From positions 18,460 through 45,535 of the forward strand of contig NW_014578972.1 of the NCBI RefSeq assembly GCF_000485595.1: a DNA stretch of 27,076 nt, in the 5' to 3' direction. The position numbers and the translations under genes are program-made. The notes under the pieces are model-generated. The model searched no databases. It worked only from the letters and a program-made list of their open reading frames with translations, and had not been told where the DNA came from. Numbering within the stretch: the stretch's first letter is position 1; each line of letters opens with the position of its first letter. The DNA is from Priapulus caudatus. Its lineage: Eukaryota; Priapulida; Priapulimorpha; Priapulimorphida; Priapulidae. Of this stretch, positions 1-9,815 are shown piece after piece.

Positions 1-1
1 T

Positions 2-910
2 AGACCAACTGAAGAGCAGCGAAAGCAGGTCGCTGCGTGGGATTGTGCTGATCGTGAGGCGACTTCTGCGCTGCTGCACTGTGTGAACGATGACAACCTA
101 CAGAAGATATCGCGCTTCAAGACATCTCGAGAGCGTTGGCTCGAGCTCGTGCGACTGTATGATGGTTCCGTAGGTGAGAAATCGTTTGACCTTTGCATGC
201 AGTTTTTCGGTTACGAGAAGTCGGCAGATGACGACGTCGGCACGCACATGAGTAAGCTAAAGAATATTTGGAACGAGCTGAAGCTGGCATTGGCGAGAGA
301 CGCAAATGACAAGAACGTCAAGTTGCCAGATATGTTCCTTGAATGCAAGGTGCTCGACACGTTGCCCGAGTCATTCTTCGCATTCAAATCGAGCTGGACA
401 ATGATTGACAAGGAGAAACGCACGATCGAGAACCTGACTGATCAACTATGCTCGTACGAACGTTCGCTGGCAAAACGTGCGGATGAGATGAACAGTGAGG
501 CACTGGTGGTAAAAACTGCGTATCACGGCAAGAGCGGCGCGAGCAAGGCTTGGAAAGCGAAGAAGAAATTCGACAAGAGCGGCGGTACGGCGAAGGGGCA
601 AGGGCCTCTTTGTTATGGCTGCCACGAAAATGGGCATTTCAAACGAGACTGTCCAAAGCGGAACACCAATGAGAAGTCGAAGAACTCGGCGAGTGGCGAC
701 AGAAGGCAGAAGTCGGCCGCGACATCGTTACTCGTGTTGTCGAATGCGTTCGGTGTGTGTGCGGAAAGTGATGTGTGGTATGCGGATACTGGTGCAACGC
801 GGCATATCTCAAAGAACGGTGACGTGTTCGAATCATTCGAGAAATTCGAGAAGGGCCAGTGCAGTGCAATGATGGTACTTTTTTGGAAGCGCTCGGAAAA
901 GGTACTGTGA
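2..910 (+). CDS. copia gag with CCHC zinc knuckle and start of protease (5' partial)
   Basis: This is a continuous open frame from the window edge to a stop at 908-910. The N-terminal part resembles copia Gag of the UBN2 type, with a Trp-centred region and the phrase LKLALA. A CCHC zinc knuckle (CX2CX4HX4C: CYGCHENGHFKRDC) is encoded at 611-652 and would bind genomic RNA during particle assembly. The aspartic protease active site follows as ADTGATRHI, with the catalytic Asp codon at 785-787. Past about 865 the protease continues in another frame, so the last ~15 residues here are out-of-frame readthrough. The true start codon lies upstream of the window. Confidence 0.85.
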   Translation, partial: RPTEEQRKQVAAWDCADREATSALLHCVNDDNLQKISRFKTSRERWLELVRLYDGSVGEKSFDLCMQFFGYEKSADDDVGTHMSKLKNIWNELKLALARDANDKNVKLPDMFLECKVLDTLPESFFAFKSSWTMIDKEKRTIENLTDQLCSYERSLAKRADEMNSEALVVKTAYHGKSGASKAWKAKKKFDKSGGTAKGQGPLCYGCHENGHFKRDCPKRNTNEKSKNSASGDRRQKSAATSLLVLSNAFGVCAESDVWYADTGATRHISKNGDVFESFEKFEKGQCSAMMVLFWKRSEKVL

Positions 911-2571
911 ATGTGCGTGTTTCGATCAATGGTCGCTGGGAGGATCGCAAGTTGCGTGACGTGTGGTTCGTACCTGGATTGAAGGCGAATCTGTTTTCGG
1001 TGACTTCGGCCCAGGATCGGCTGTCTGGTAGTCAGTTTGTGTCGAGTGCAACGTGCTGCAGGCTGCTCGATGGGGAGAAGAATGTGATGGTGTTCGGGTA
1101 TCGAGAGCGTGGCGGTGGATTGTACAAGTTGCGGGCGATGGAAGCCAACAAGCGTACGAAGTGCATTTCAGTGAACTTGATGACGGCAACGAAATCGGAT
1201 GATTTGCAAGTGTGGCATGAGAGATTCGGTCATCAGGACAAACGTCACGTGCAAAGATTTCTGAAATCGAATGGTGTCGAGACGAACTCAAATTTCGGTG
1301 TGTGCGAGGGTTGTGCTTACGGAAAGGCACATCGATTGCCGTTCGGAAAACGGCCGCGCGCGTCGAAAGTGGGAGAGATCGTGCATGTGGATTTGTGCGG
1401 ACCATTCGACGAATCTTTTTCGGGGCTGAAGTACTTCGTGTGCTTCAAAGATGACTTCACGAGATATCGGTCAGTGTATTTTCTGAAAGTGAAAAGTGAC
1501 GCGATCGTGAAGCTACGCGAGTTTCTGGCGGAGTCCAAAACACTAGGACATGTGATCAAGGAACTGCGCTGCGATAACGGTGGCGAGTTCACGTCGAATT
1601 TGTTTCGAGACGAACTTGCGAAAAACGGCATCAAGTTCTCACCATCGGAACCTCACACGCCGCAGCAGAACGGTTCAGCCGAACGAGAAAATCGAATTAT
1701 CGTCGAGTCTGCGCGTGCGATGCGGTTGGCTCATGCTGGATTCAGCAAGCGTCTGTGGGCGGAACTCACGAGCACGGCTGTATACGTGCTGAATCGTAGC
1801 GGGTCCGACGGCGTCCACGGCAAATCACCGTTCGAGCTGCGGCGAGGACAGAAGCCATCCATCAAGCATCTGCGTGTGATCGGAACGAAGTGCTATGTGC
1901 ATGTTCCGGACGGACAACGCGAAGAAATGGACAGCAAAGGCGGTCAGGAATATTTGATCGGATACGACGATGATAACGGTTATCGAGTTGTAAAGGATCA
2001 CAGCGGTCGCGAGATGATGCGGTGCGGCAACGTGATCTTCGAGATCGAACGTGTGCTCCAGTCGAGTGTAGTGCAAGTTCCGGTTGTGTCGGAGCTAATG
2101 GAGCAGCCGGAGACGGAGTCAATGAGTGAAAGTGAGTACGATAACAGCGAGGAAAGCGAAGATGAGGTAGATGAGGAAGCCATGCCAAGGCAAAGCGGTA
2201 TGGTGCTTCGTGATCGTTCGAAAATTCGCCTACCAGCTCATCTCAAGGACTTCGCAGTGTCAGACACGAAAAATGTCGCCGCGTCGGCTTGGTGTTCCGT
2301 GATGTGGGAGAAACGGAGCCGAACGTTCTACGAAGCTGAGCGTGCATCCGACGGCGACAGGTGGAAGATGGCGATGGACAGTGAGATGGACTCGCTTGCT
2401 CAAAATGGTACCTGGGAGCTGGTCGATCTGCCGAAAGGTCGCAAAGCCATCGAGACAAAGTGGGTCTACAAGCAAGTTGAATCCGGATGGGTCGATCGAC
2501 AAGCACAAGGCACGACTCGTCGTCAAGGGTTTCGCTCAGCGCAAGGGTGTAGACTTCAACGACACGTTTAG
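860..2571 (+). pseudogene. copia pol segment: protease end, integrase, start of RT
   Basis: The frame opens by picking up the protease at about 860. It continues through the GAG-pre-integrase zinc region (HERFGH near 1215 and CEGCAYGKAH near 1303) and the integrase core. The core shows all three catalytic acidic residues: D in VDLCGP (~1388), D in CDNGGEF (1570-1572) and E in GSAERENR (~1680). An acidic Ser/Glu-rich linker lies at about 2095-2185. The first RT block follows ([21 protein letters not shown]). Around 2475 the RT reading switches to the next frame, so the tail of this ORF is not real protein. Integrase looks intact while RT does not. Confidence 0.85.
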
Positions 2572-2897
2572 TCGGTGGCCAAGTCGGGCACGATCCGGAT
2601 GATGCTCAGTGTAGCCGCGAACGAGGGTATGGCTTTGATGCAGTTCGACGTGTCGACGGCGTTCTTGTACGGCGAGCTAGACGAAACAATATATGTTCAA
2701 CAACCAGAAGGCTACGAGGATGGTTCGGGCAAGGTGTGCTTATTGAAGCGTAGTCTGTATGGACTGAAGCAAGCACCTCGGTGCTGGAACATGCCGATGG
2801 CTCGTTCATGGCCAAGCGTGGTTTTCGGGTCAGCAAGGTGGACCCGTGTCTCTTCATCCGGCCACACGCAGGGGAAGCTGCTGTTGGCGTGTAGTGG
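2476..2897 (+). pseudogene. copia reverse transcriptase fragment in shifted frames
   Basis: Three frame segments carry consecutive RT blocks of the RVT_2 family. [18 protein letters not shown] lies in one frame up to ~2570. QFDVSTAFLYGELDE and SLYGLKQAPRCWN (2753-2790) lie in the next. A short KVDPCLFIRPH segment lies in a third, to about 2870. The catalytic YVDD box that should come next is absent because similarity ends at ~2897. The fragment cannot encode an active polymerase. Confidence 0.85.
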
Positions 2898-5227
2898 CAC
2901 AAAAACACAAATTGGCTGATGAATTGACTTGCTTTTATCAACTCAATGGTCGACGTGAAAACCATGCCATGGCACGATTTCAGATGCACCTGCTGGGATC
3001 ATTGAGATGCATGCCTCATGGCCTGCTCAGTCTTCTCATAATCCCTCGTTACAGCCAGCAGGTCAGTCTGTGCTAAGGGCCATGCACTTATGGCATTATA
3101 CGGGCTAAAGGTGAATGCCTGCAGTGTCACTGGCCAAGTGACGGTTTAAGCTCAATGGGTGTATGCTCGGCAGCAGTCTGGTGGCAGCCAAGGAGGACCC
3201 ATGTGACGCTTAGCCAGGGGCAGATGTATGGAGTGAATGGCTTTAAGAATTTCGTAGCCAGGAGCAGGATGTTCTAAACCTCAAGCCTATAGTTTGGTCT
3301 TTGATTGATGCACCACCTTCCAGCACTATCTCACAATCACGTACAGCAGAGTCACTGGTTGAATGGGAATGACATAATTTATCTTTCCGTTGACATGCAG
3401 CTGTATAGGGAGTACCAAAAAGTGTGTGGCAAGCCTGTTGCGTTCCATAATGTTATTGATCTGGGGGATGCATATATACAGTATTCGTTGGCGATCGCAA
3501 TCATGTCAGGTTCACACTGGAAGTGTAGCCGTAGCTGCAGCATATGGGGGACTACAGGTTATCAATGGGAAGTTCCTGGTGAAGGCCATGCGATCCTTTC
3601 GGGGTTGTATCGAGCGCACTTTGAGAAGTTTCTATAAGTGGCAGACATTTAGAGATAGGCAGTATCTGGAACTGCTCGTAATCACTGGCCGGCACTGGTT
3701 GTGACGGTTGCTTCTCACACTCTCATCCACAGTTTTGAGCGTGCCAGAAGGAAGGTGACATTATTGAGCAAGGTCGTTGAGCGTGATGAATACTTCTTCT
3801 TGCTGGCCATTGGCACTATGCCCGCTATTCACCAATACTGCATGGAGATGCGCCACTCCACGCCGAGTAGGTGACCTGTATGTCGGCCATGATGGATATG
3901 GAGCTGTCTCTGCTGATAGTTTGTCGTGAGAGATCATTAAAGTTGGGAAGGGGCTCTAGGCATGATCTGTTCGAGTTAGTTTGTGAGTAAATCGATCTTT
4001 CCTATCAGTTCCATGTGTCCGTGGTGGTTATTTACTCTGCATCTACACCAGGTCAATCTCCAGAAAGCACAGGAGGAGTTGCAGGCCGACCTTTCCTGGA
4101 TGAATGATCCTGATCTTTGTGCAGAGGTGGAGAAATACCACTACCACTTGAGTTACCTATTGTAACCCGTCCATGGCCAAATTGACTGCGGTTGTGAATG
4201 TGCCTGATAGTTGTATTAAGAAGATGGAAAGAGATACCCATCCGACTGTTATGTGGGTTATAGAACCTTTAGTAGGACAAACAATTAGCAATGTCTCTTA
4301 TAAAGAGGAGTGTAAGAGTACGGAAAGGAAAACAGTTAGCTTGAGAGTTTAGGCTATTGATGATTGGTAAAGAAGGGGATGGAGATTGGACAGTGTTTGA
4401 CCTATAGATGGTGAGTACCTATCATATGATGAGGAATGGTTGTCTACCGAAAAGAAAGTCAGGTGTTAAAATTGGTATGGTGGAGGTTGAAATACAGATC
4501 GAATTGTATGTGGTATGTTTACAGCTGTTTAATATTGTGTTGGCAATGTGGAAGCTCCAATCTGTTGATTATTACCAAATGCGTTTAAGTACGCTATACC
4601 AGATGGTATCGAGAATCATTTGTATTTCGAAAAGTAGACTGATATGAAGGATTGAGAGATGAGGGGGTGGTGGAAGTTATCGAATATAATATTCAGTATT
4701 GACCAAAAGAGATGAAATACCATGAGAGAAAAGAGAGGTGAAAGTGTTGTGTACATTATGTAGGAGATGAACCCAATGATCTAGGGACAGATGGATGTTT
4801 GGTAAGATTTGAAGGAATTACAATGAATTACATATGTTTTATTGGACTGCTAACTATGGAAAGGAGTGTCACAGATGTGATTAGTGTAAGATTGTGTTAT
4901 TTAATGGGTGTACTGGTGTATTGAGGACTGAGTGAAGGTGCGTGGAGTGGGATGAAGTGATAGATTAACCCAATGACTGTGTGATAGGAAAAATGTCTGA
5001 AGATGGTGGATGAAGATAGTGGGTGTGAACAAAGTTATATAGGTAAAGGAAGAAATCTGTGAAAATTGAAACTTGCTTGTGGGGAACTTTAAGGTTTGTG
5101 ATGGTGGGTGGGTGGAAGGAAGTTGTTGGAGGAGATTCTTGTGATTGTAATGGTAGCTTGGGGACATGAAGTCTGGCTTAATTTAGAAATTAAAGTAAAT
5201 CATTGGTTGGAAATTGTATGTGGTATG
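2898..5227. other. unassigned 2.3-kb stretch, no recognised gene
   Basis: No conserved domain or repeat was recognised on either strand. Short open stretches exist, such as 3983-4165 + with a helical-looking Glu/Gln-rich tail and 4173-4352 +, but none has a recognisable motif. From about 4380 to 5220 the + strand is markedly poor in C: in 4381-4560 I count about 52 G and 18 C. This may be decayed transposon sequence or intron/UTR of an unseen gene. Confidence 0.5.
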
Positions 5228-5478
5228 TGTGGGGTCCTGGTGTTGTTTGTGGGTGCTCATCGGCGGCAGACAATGATGAGCGCGGTGTTGAATGTTCGAT
5301 TGACGAACTGCGCGGACGAGTTCATCAATTCTAAGTTAGGCGATTTCTGACCTATCCTGAAAATTTTATGACAATCCGTCCATAATTTTTCAGTTAGGCT
5401 GTATACACAAACCCACAAACCAACAAACACTCGCCGGTGAAAACATAACCTCTTGCCAACCCCTTGGCGGAGGTAAGA
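5228..5478. repeat. candidate dispersed repeat ending in a ccttggcggaggtaa-type tail
   Basis: This block differs in composition from the G-rich sequence before it. It ends with an A/C-rich segment of repeated acaaacc/ccaacaaac and then a short self-complementary tail, ccccttggcggaggtaa. I recall very similar tails as a common dispersed repeat in marine invertebrate genomes. That is recollection and was not checked. No coding motif is seen. Confidence 0.35.
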
Positions 5479-5490
5479 AAACCGCTTATT

Positions 5491-5669
5491 CAGTGGCGGA
5501 TCAAGGGGGGGGCGCAAGAGGCGTGCACCCCCCTATTTTGTGCCCCCCCCCCCTATTCAGCATCAAGCGTGTGCACCAGCGCTATCACAAAATCCGCACC
5601 CCGTAAAATAAAATCCTGACTATGCGGTTTCGCCCCTTCCCCTATTTCAAAATCCTGGATCTGCCACTG
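5491..5669. mobile_element. 179-bp non-autonomous hAT-like MITE
   Basis: The element begins cagtggcggatc and ends gatctgccactg. The 12-bp termini are inverted repeats with one mismatch, and CAGTGG is a usual hAT terminus. The interior is a G-run followed by C-runs that can fold back. Flanks are cgcttatt on the left and ccttattt on the right, which is an imperfect candidate for the 8-bp hAT target duplication. There is no coding capacity, so any movement would need a transposase in trans. Confidence 0.65.
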
Positions 5670-6272
5670 CCTTATTTAACCAAAAACCTGCCTCGTCTGA
5701 CTACGCATGCATCTCTGGATACTACTGCCGACAGTCCACCTGTATTCACACATTTAAAGTGATTACGTCACCCTTCCAACTGTTCCAAATTTCCACTTCT
5801 TCACAAAATGTAAGTGATTCTGTTCACTTTTTATCGTTAAATTGCTGCATTATACTTCCTATTTTGCTATATCGTTCGATGTAAACAAACACTTGTGACT
5901 CATACATAGGCTAGTCAATCGCAAGCATTTAATGTCGTGAACAATATATCAAATCGCCCAGATTTTTTTGGATTTTTAACTAGTTGAGAAACAATCCTAT
6001 CAGGTAAGAATTTGAGGATACATTTAGTGCCGTTAGTACTTCCTTTTCATGTAAAAAAATTGCAACAATTTTTGTTTACAAATTTACACCAAAGACAATT
6101 CGTGACGTATGCAATTTAAAACGAATGCACAGGTAGGTGGGTCAAAACAGGAAAAACGTGACACCACTGTCCGAAACAACAATCGCCTCATTCCTCCGGT
6201 GCAGGGATTATTCGAAGACAAGTCCATCTTCCAACTCAGCCTCCCACATCCAGATCTGGGGCTTCCGGGATT
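5670..6272. other. intergenic, no feature recognised
   Basis: This is A/T-rich single-copy-looking sequence with no motif, no convincing ORF and no repeat structure on either strand. Confidence 0.5.
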
Positions 6273-6398
6273 TCTTCACTCATACAAGCCTGATGTCATA
6301 TGAGTGTATGTCACTGGAGTCTACAGCTGGAGAGAGTGCATCCGTATCCACATGTTTAACGTCTGACGAATTAGCTGTTTAACCCGCAGACCCGTCCA
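6273..6398 (-). repeat. zinc-finger 3'-flank module, copy 1
   Basis: This is the immediate 3' flank of the zinc-finger pseudogene. It shares the core agagtgcatccgtatccaca, gtttaacgtctgacgaatta and aacccgcagacccgtcca with the flanks of both zinc-finger genes (9691-9815 and 19696-19812) and with 7725-7816 and 26993-27056. Similarity starts at ggatttcttc (6273). Bases before that are unrelated to the other copies. Confidence 0.8.
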
Positions 6399-6835
6399 TT
6401 ACATAACTCCCGATTGCTTGTACATGGCCTTTCTTCGGTGCGACTGCGTGCGCTTCTGTTTCGAGAGCTCGCTCGAGAATACGAACCTGAAAGATCAAAT
6501 GTCACACGCGTACGGTTTCTCTCCCGTGTGCGTGCACGCGTGCCTCTTCAGGCTGTAGCGGGAGCAAGTCCTGTACTCGCACGCATCGCACGCGTAAGGT
6601 TTCTCTCCCGTGTGCGTTCGCATGTGCTTTTTCAGGTTGTGGCGGAAGCAAGTCCTGTACTTGCACGCATCACACGCGTACGGTTTCTGCCCCGTGTGCG
6701 TGAGAAAGTGCTTCTTGAGGTGCCCGGAGCAGGTGTAGGCGGAGCCGCATATGTCGCACGCGTACGGTTTCTCTCCCGTGTGCGTGCGTGCGTGGCTCTG
6801 GAGAGTCGCCGGCCGCGAACACCTAGTGTCGCAAG
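6399..6835 (-). pseudogene. C2H2 zinc-finger gene remnant (about 4-5 fingers)
   Basis: Read on the minus strand, this encodes tandem C2H2 modules joined by HTGEKP/HTGQKP: a damaged finger (CSRPATLQSH), then CGSAYTCSGHLKKH, CKYRTCFRHNLKKH and CEYRTCSRYSLKRH. It ends with a copy of the C-terminal finger and tail RRKAMYKQSG found in the neighbouring genes. In the last finger the second zinc-binding Cys codon is TGA (6495-6497), an in-frame stop, and a zinc-ligand His is Gln (SKQK). The 5' part is lost: homology breaks at about 6835 with no start codon or Pro/Ser-rich N-terminus. It is a dead third copy of the gene family. Confidence 0.85.
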
Positions 6836-6892
6836 ATCACTGTGTGAGATGGATCCTACTCTTAATTGTTGGGTTACATTATTGTATCTACT

Positions 6893-7177
6893 CCTCGGGG
6901 CACTATATGTCGCTGCGTGCCCTGCATTGTTCCACCGTACCCTGACTTTTAGCCCTTCGTTTTCGCAAAGCTAGCTCTTCGTTTAAAAAAAAAGTAAAAA
7001 GTAAAATAAAGTCAAACATATAGCATACATTTTTATTGGATTGCGATGTTTTGAGGTTTCTTTTATGTGATGTGGTAACTTGACACAGTGTATGTATTAC
7101 GACATCAGTTGGCTTAAAGTCAGGGTACGGTGGGACAATGCAGGGTACGCAGCGACATATTGTATAGTACCCCGAGG
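6893..7177. mobile_element. fold-back (long-TIR) MITE
   Basis: Arms at 6893-6955 and 7111-7177 are near-perfect inverted copies (cctcgggg...cgctgcgt...cattgt.ccaccgtaccctga) about 63-67 bp long. They flank a 155-bp A/T-rich middle. There is no ORF. The shape is that of a fold-back DNA transposon derivative. I found no clear target duplication. Confidence 0.65.
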
Positions 7178-7724
7178 TACCGGTACTTAATTTCCGATAT
7201 ATCGAACCGTACCCATGGTACCATCCGATAGTACCCTGGGGGACATAGACCCTATTAGCCGAAGTAACAGTGTGAATATTTTTAATTAATTTCTGTTCGG
7301 TGCTTATTGCACTCTAGTGCCGAATTTCAGCGGAAAAAAAATGCAAAAAAGCCTCTTATAGAGACGAAATAGTGCAACATCGGGGAACAATTTGCAGAGG
7401 TTTACTGTTGTATGGCTCCTTTACATTCATGCAGAGCGTAGCAAGAGGGCGCTGTCGACGGTACCACGCAGCAGCACGACCGCCAGGAGGCGCCACTACA
7501 TACGAATGCGACGAACTGGTGGCGGATCGGAAAACAAAACAAAATAGAACCAAACGCAACCAGCAGATAAAGTGCTAGAGCAGCTGGGAGAACTGTACGT
7601 GGGGCTGGTGTTGAATGACATCCACCACTACACTCACGTTTTCATTGGTAAGCAGGAGTAGAGAGAAAGGGGAGGGAGGAGAGAAAGAGAGAGGGGGGAA
7701 GAACTGTTTAAGGGGCTTCCAGGA
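7178..7724. other. intergenic; GTACC cluster and GA-rich tract
   Basis: Bases 7165-7245 contain a dense cluster of gtacc/ggtac words, including two GGTACC palindromes. Bases 7655-7705 are almost pure A/G (agagagaaaggggaggga). No gene is recognised. Confidence 0.45.
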
Positions 7725-7816
7725 TTTTCTCTCTTGTATGAGCGTGGGCGTGTCTCGAGTCTACTGGAGAGAGTGCATCCATATCCACACGTTTAACGTC
7801 TGACTATGGTCTGACG
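7725..7816 (-). repeat. zinc-finger 3'-flank module, copy 2 (interrupted by element X)
   Basis: It carries the same core as copies 1 and 3 (gagagtgcatcc, atccacacgtttaacgtctg). It breaks at ctgacgaat, exactly where the other copies read on into tagctgtttaaccc. The missing continuation reappears at 9627 on the far side of element X. It has a small local duplication of gtctgac. Confidence 0.8.
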
Positions 7817-7916
7817 AATAAGCCAGTTCGTAGTTACGCATTGAGCATGCACGAGATTCTGGAGTGAACTTTTGCCAAAAGGTCAATAAACCGCTCGCTG
7901 TGTCTCCGTTCCGTGT

Positions 7917-8168
7917 CACAGGCACTTGGAGCGTTTCAATAAAATATAATGCTAAATAAATATGAAATCTATTTACTACCAAAGTCTTAATGTTTCTATA
8001 CTCTCTTTCACCTATTATTGCCGACAATTTTCTGTAAATGCCGTCCAAATGCTCATCTACAACAAACACTGGCTGCCGCCAAGCGCCATTGCTGCCGCTG
8101 CACACTGACACTTAAATATATATATATATATAATATAATATATATATAATATATATTCAAGTGTTCCG
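7917..8168. mobile_element. left-arm-only ~250-bp insertion with (TA)n tract
   Basis: The right arm reads straight through this point: the complement of 26894-26912 joins ccgttccgtg directly to tgatagcaa. On the left these are separated by ~250 bp starting caggcacttgg and ending caagtgttccg, imperfect inverted ends typical of a hAT-like MITE. A (TA)n microsatellite fills 8114-8156. It was inserted after the inverted duplication, or lost from the other arm. Confidence 0.5.
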
Positions 8169-9569
8169 CGTGATAGCAAGTGGAACCGTACGTAGGCCTA
8201 CTGTATTAGTCCGTATGTGTTGTACATATGTGTTGTATATATCTATGATTTGTCCAAGTTTGAAATAAAATCACATTCAACCAAGATTTGCCCAATATAG
8301 AATGTGTGTAAACTTCAATATATATTTATACATGTAGAAGAAATACATGTTATTTGTTCCATTTTGTTGTCTGTTACATAGTTGATAAATGGGAAAATGC
8401 TTGGATATAATTGATATCCTGCCTTTTAGGTATAGGGATACATGTTTATAACGGACCCATGGAATGATTTCAGTACTAATTATGCCAATAACGTAAAGAT
8501 GCATATGTGAGCAACTTTCGAGTTTACCTAGTAGCTATTTGTACACATGAGAATTAAGACATTCTAAAACTATTTTAAGTCCATCATTTATTGAAATGTT
8601 TCCTTAACATTTTTCATCCTCAGGAAAGTTTTTGTAATTGTCATCATGAACATCTGACGTCTCCATCACCATTTTCTCCTTGCATCATTCATACACATGC
8701 AGTTACATCTCATTCTCAATTATATACTTAATAAAGCAACGAACATTCAATAATTAAATAGCATTCATTAATAAACATAACATTGTTTGAATGCATACTA
8801 TTTCAGCTATTAGTATTTTGATTACAATATATGTCCATACTATGCCAGCTAAAATACCATTTACACATGAAACAGGAGTCACGCATATATTTTTTATTAT
8901 TAATATCAAATGGTACTGAAATTAAAGGTTTTCATAGATATTAATAAGAAGAAATATAAGAAATTATGATACATGTTTATTCCCTGCTGTCTCTAAAATG
9001 GAAACGCATTTATTTCATTGTTATTTTTTAAACTTGCTACATTATAAATTATCCCATTTGCAGGTTTCATACAAGTATACACGTACACAATTTCCCCATT
9101 TTCACTGCTTTAATTGCTTGTACAATGTATTTAGAGGTTAACATTACTCCTTGTTCATATACATGTAGTTAGATGTGCATTAAACATGAAGCAATATATA
9201 TGCTTTGCAAGTTAATTACATGTATGTCTGAGTGTGCATTTCTGTTGTATTAGAATTAAGAAATCCAGGGAGCGAAAAGACATCCATAAATAAATGATAT
9301 GACCGACACTGACTGAACTGACTGCAGTTAACTGACTGACCGAGAAGAACCGACACTGTATATCTACCTAAAATACCCCACAATGAATATCATACACACT
9401 TAAAAATCCAAAAAACAAAAAGCACAGGCGGATAGTCGATCGGTTCAGTACAGAAAACAAACGCAGGCACGATTTTACATAGCTTCTGTATAACATTCAT
9501 GCATATTATGTAGTATACGGCAAGTGTGTACGAGCGAGCGCGCGATCCAACTTTTCAGCTATGTACAAA

Positions 9570-9592
9570 TGACCTATGACCCGATGACGTAA
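9570..9592 (-). promoter_or_regulatory. DR1-like and CRE-like words, left arm
   Basis: TGACCTATGACCC (9570-9582) is the complement of GGGTCA-T-AGGTCA, a nuclear-receptor DR1 pattern. Next to it is TGACGTAA (9585-9592), a CRE variant. The right arm keeps both, with a perfect TGACGTCA. They lie inside element X near its terminus. Function is inferred from the words only. Confidence 0.3.
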
Positions 9593-9626
9593 TCGGGCTC
9601 CAGTGCGTAACTACGAACTGGCTGAT

Positions 9627-9687
9627 TAACTGTTTAATTAGTGGAATGTCAGTCACATCACTTCTGATTGCATGGACATCGCCTTTC
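9627..9687 (-). pseudogene. relic of a zinc-finger gene 3' end
   Basis: The sequence aactgtttaa followed by gattgcatggacatcgcctt aligns with the 3' flank and last coding codons of the zinc-finger genes (gattgcttgtacatggcctt at copy 1). It is the second half of module copy 2, displaced by element X. Only the extreme C-terminal tail is left before it fuses to the next module. The whole finger array of this unit has been deleted. Confidence 0.65.
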
Positions 9688-9690
9688 AGG

Positions 9691-9815
9691 ATTTCTTCTC
9701 CCATACAAGCCTGAGTGTACGTCACCGGAGTCTACTGGAGAGAGTGCGTCCGTATCCACACGTTTAACGTCTGACGAATTAGCTGTTTAACCCGCAGACC
9801 CGTCCATCACATCCC
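9691..9815 (-). repeat. zinc-finger 3'-flank module, copy 3
   Basis: This is the 3' flank of the left gene, carrying the family core (agagtgcgtccgtatccaca, cgtttaacgtctgacgaatt). It runs without a break into the stop codon of the gene, so it probably forms 3'-UTR. Confidence 0.8.

Larger units (their letters stand above)
1..2897 (+). mobile_element. Ty1/copia LTR retrotransposon, 5'-cut by window, 3'-truncated and decayed
   Basis: Domain order on the + strand is gag, CCHC knuckle, aspartic protease, integrase, reverse transcriptase. Integrase before RT is diagnostic of Ty1/copia and excludes gypsy. The gag frame is open at base 2, so the element starts outside the window. Recognisable homology stops near 2897, inside RT and just before the expected YVDD box, so RNase H and the 3' LTR are missing. 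At least four frame changes (about 865, 2475, 2570 and 2790) mean no full polyprotein can be made. No LTR is visible inside the window. The sequence after 2897 shows no copia similarity, so the 3' end is a deletion or rearrangement breakpoint. Confidence 0.93.
7817..9627. mobile_element. element X, left copy: ~1.8-kb non-coding TIR element
   Basis: Ends are inverted repeats of about 25 bp (aataagccagttcgtagtta at 7817 and the complement gtaactacgaactggctgat ending near 9627). It lies inside a zinc-finger 3'-flank module, splitting it between ctgacgaat and aactgtttaa. The interior is A/T-rich and non-coding. It includes a 250-bp secondary insertion (7917-8168), an ACTG-type simple repeat (9305-9345) and conserved CRE/DR1-like words near the right terminus. 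The same element sits at the matching place in the right arm. The exact target duplication is unresolved because the junctions are all T/A. Confidence 0.6.

Noticed and set aside
3305-3637. 110-aa + ORF in the unassigned stretch
   Set aside because: No domain was recognised, and overlapping frames of similar length suggest chance.
4173-4352. 59-codon + ORF (MAKLTAVVNVPDSC...) as a small gene
   Set aside because: It has no recognised motif, no paralogue in the window and a composition typical of the G-rich block. Chance cannot be excluded.
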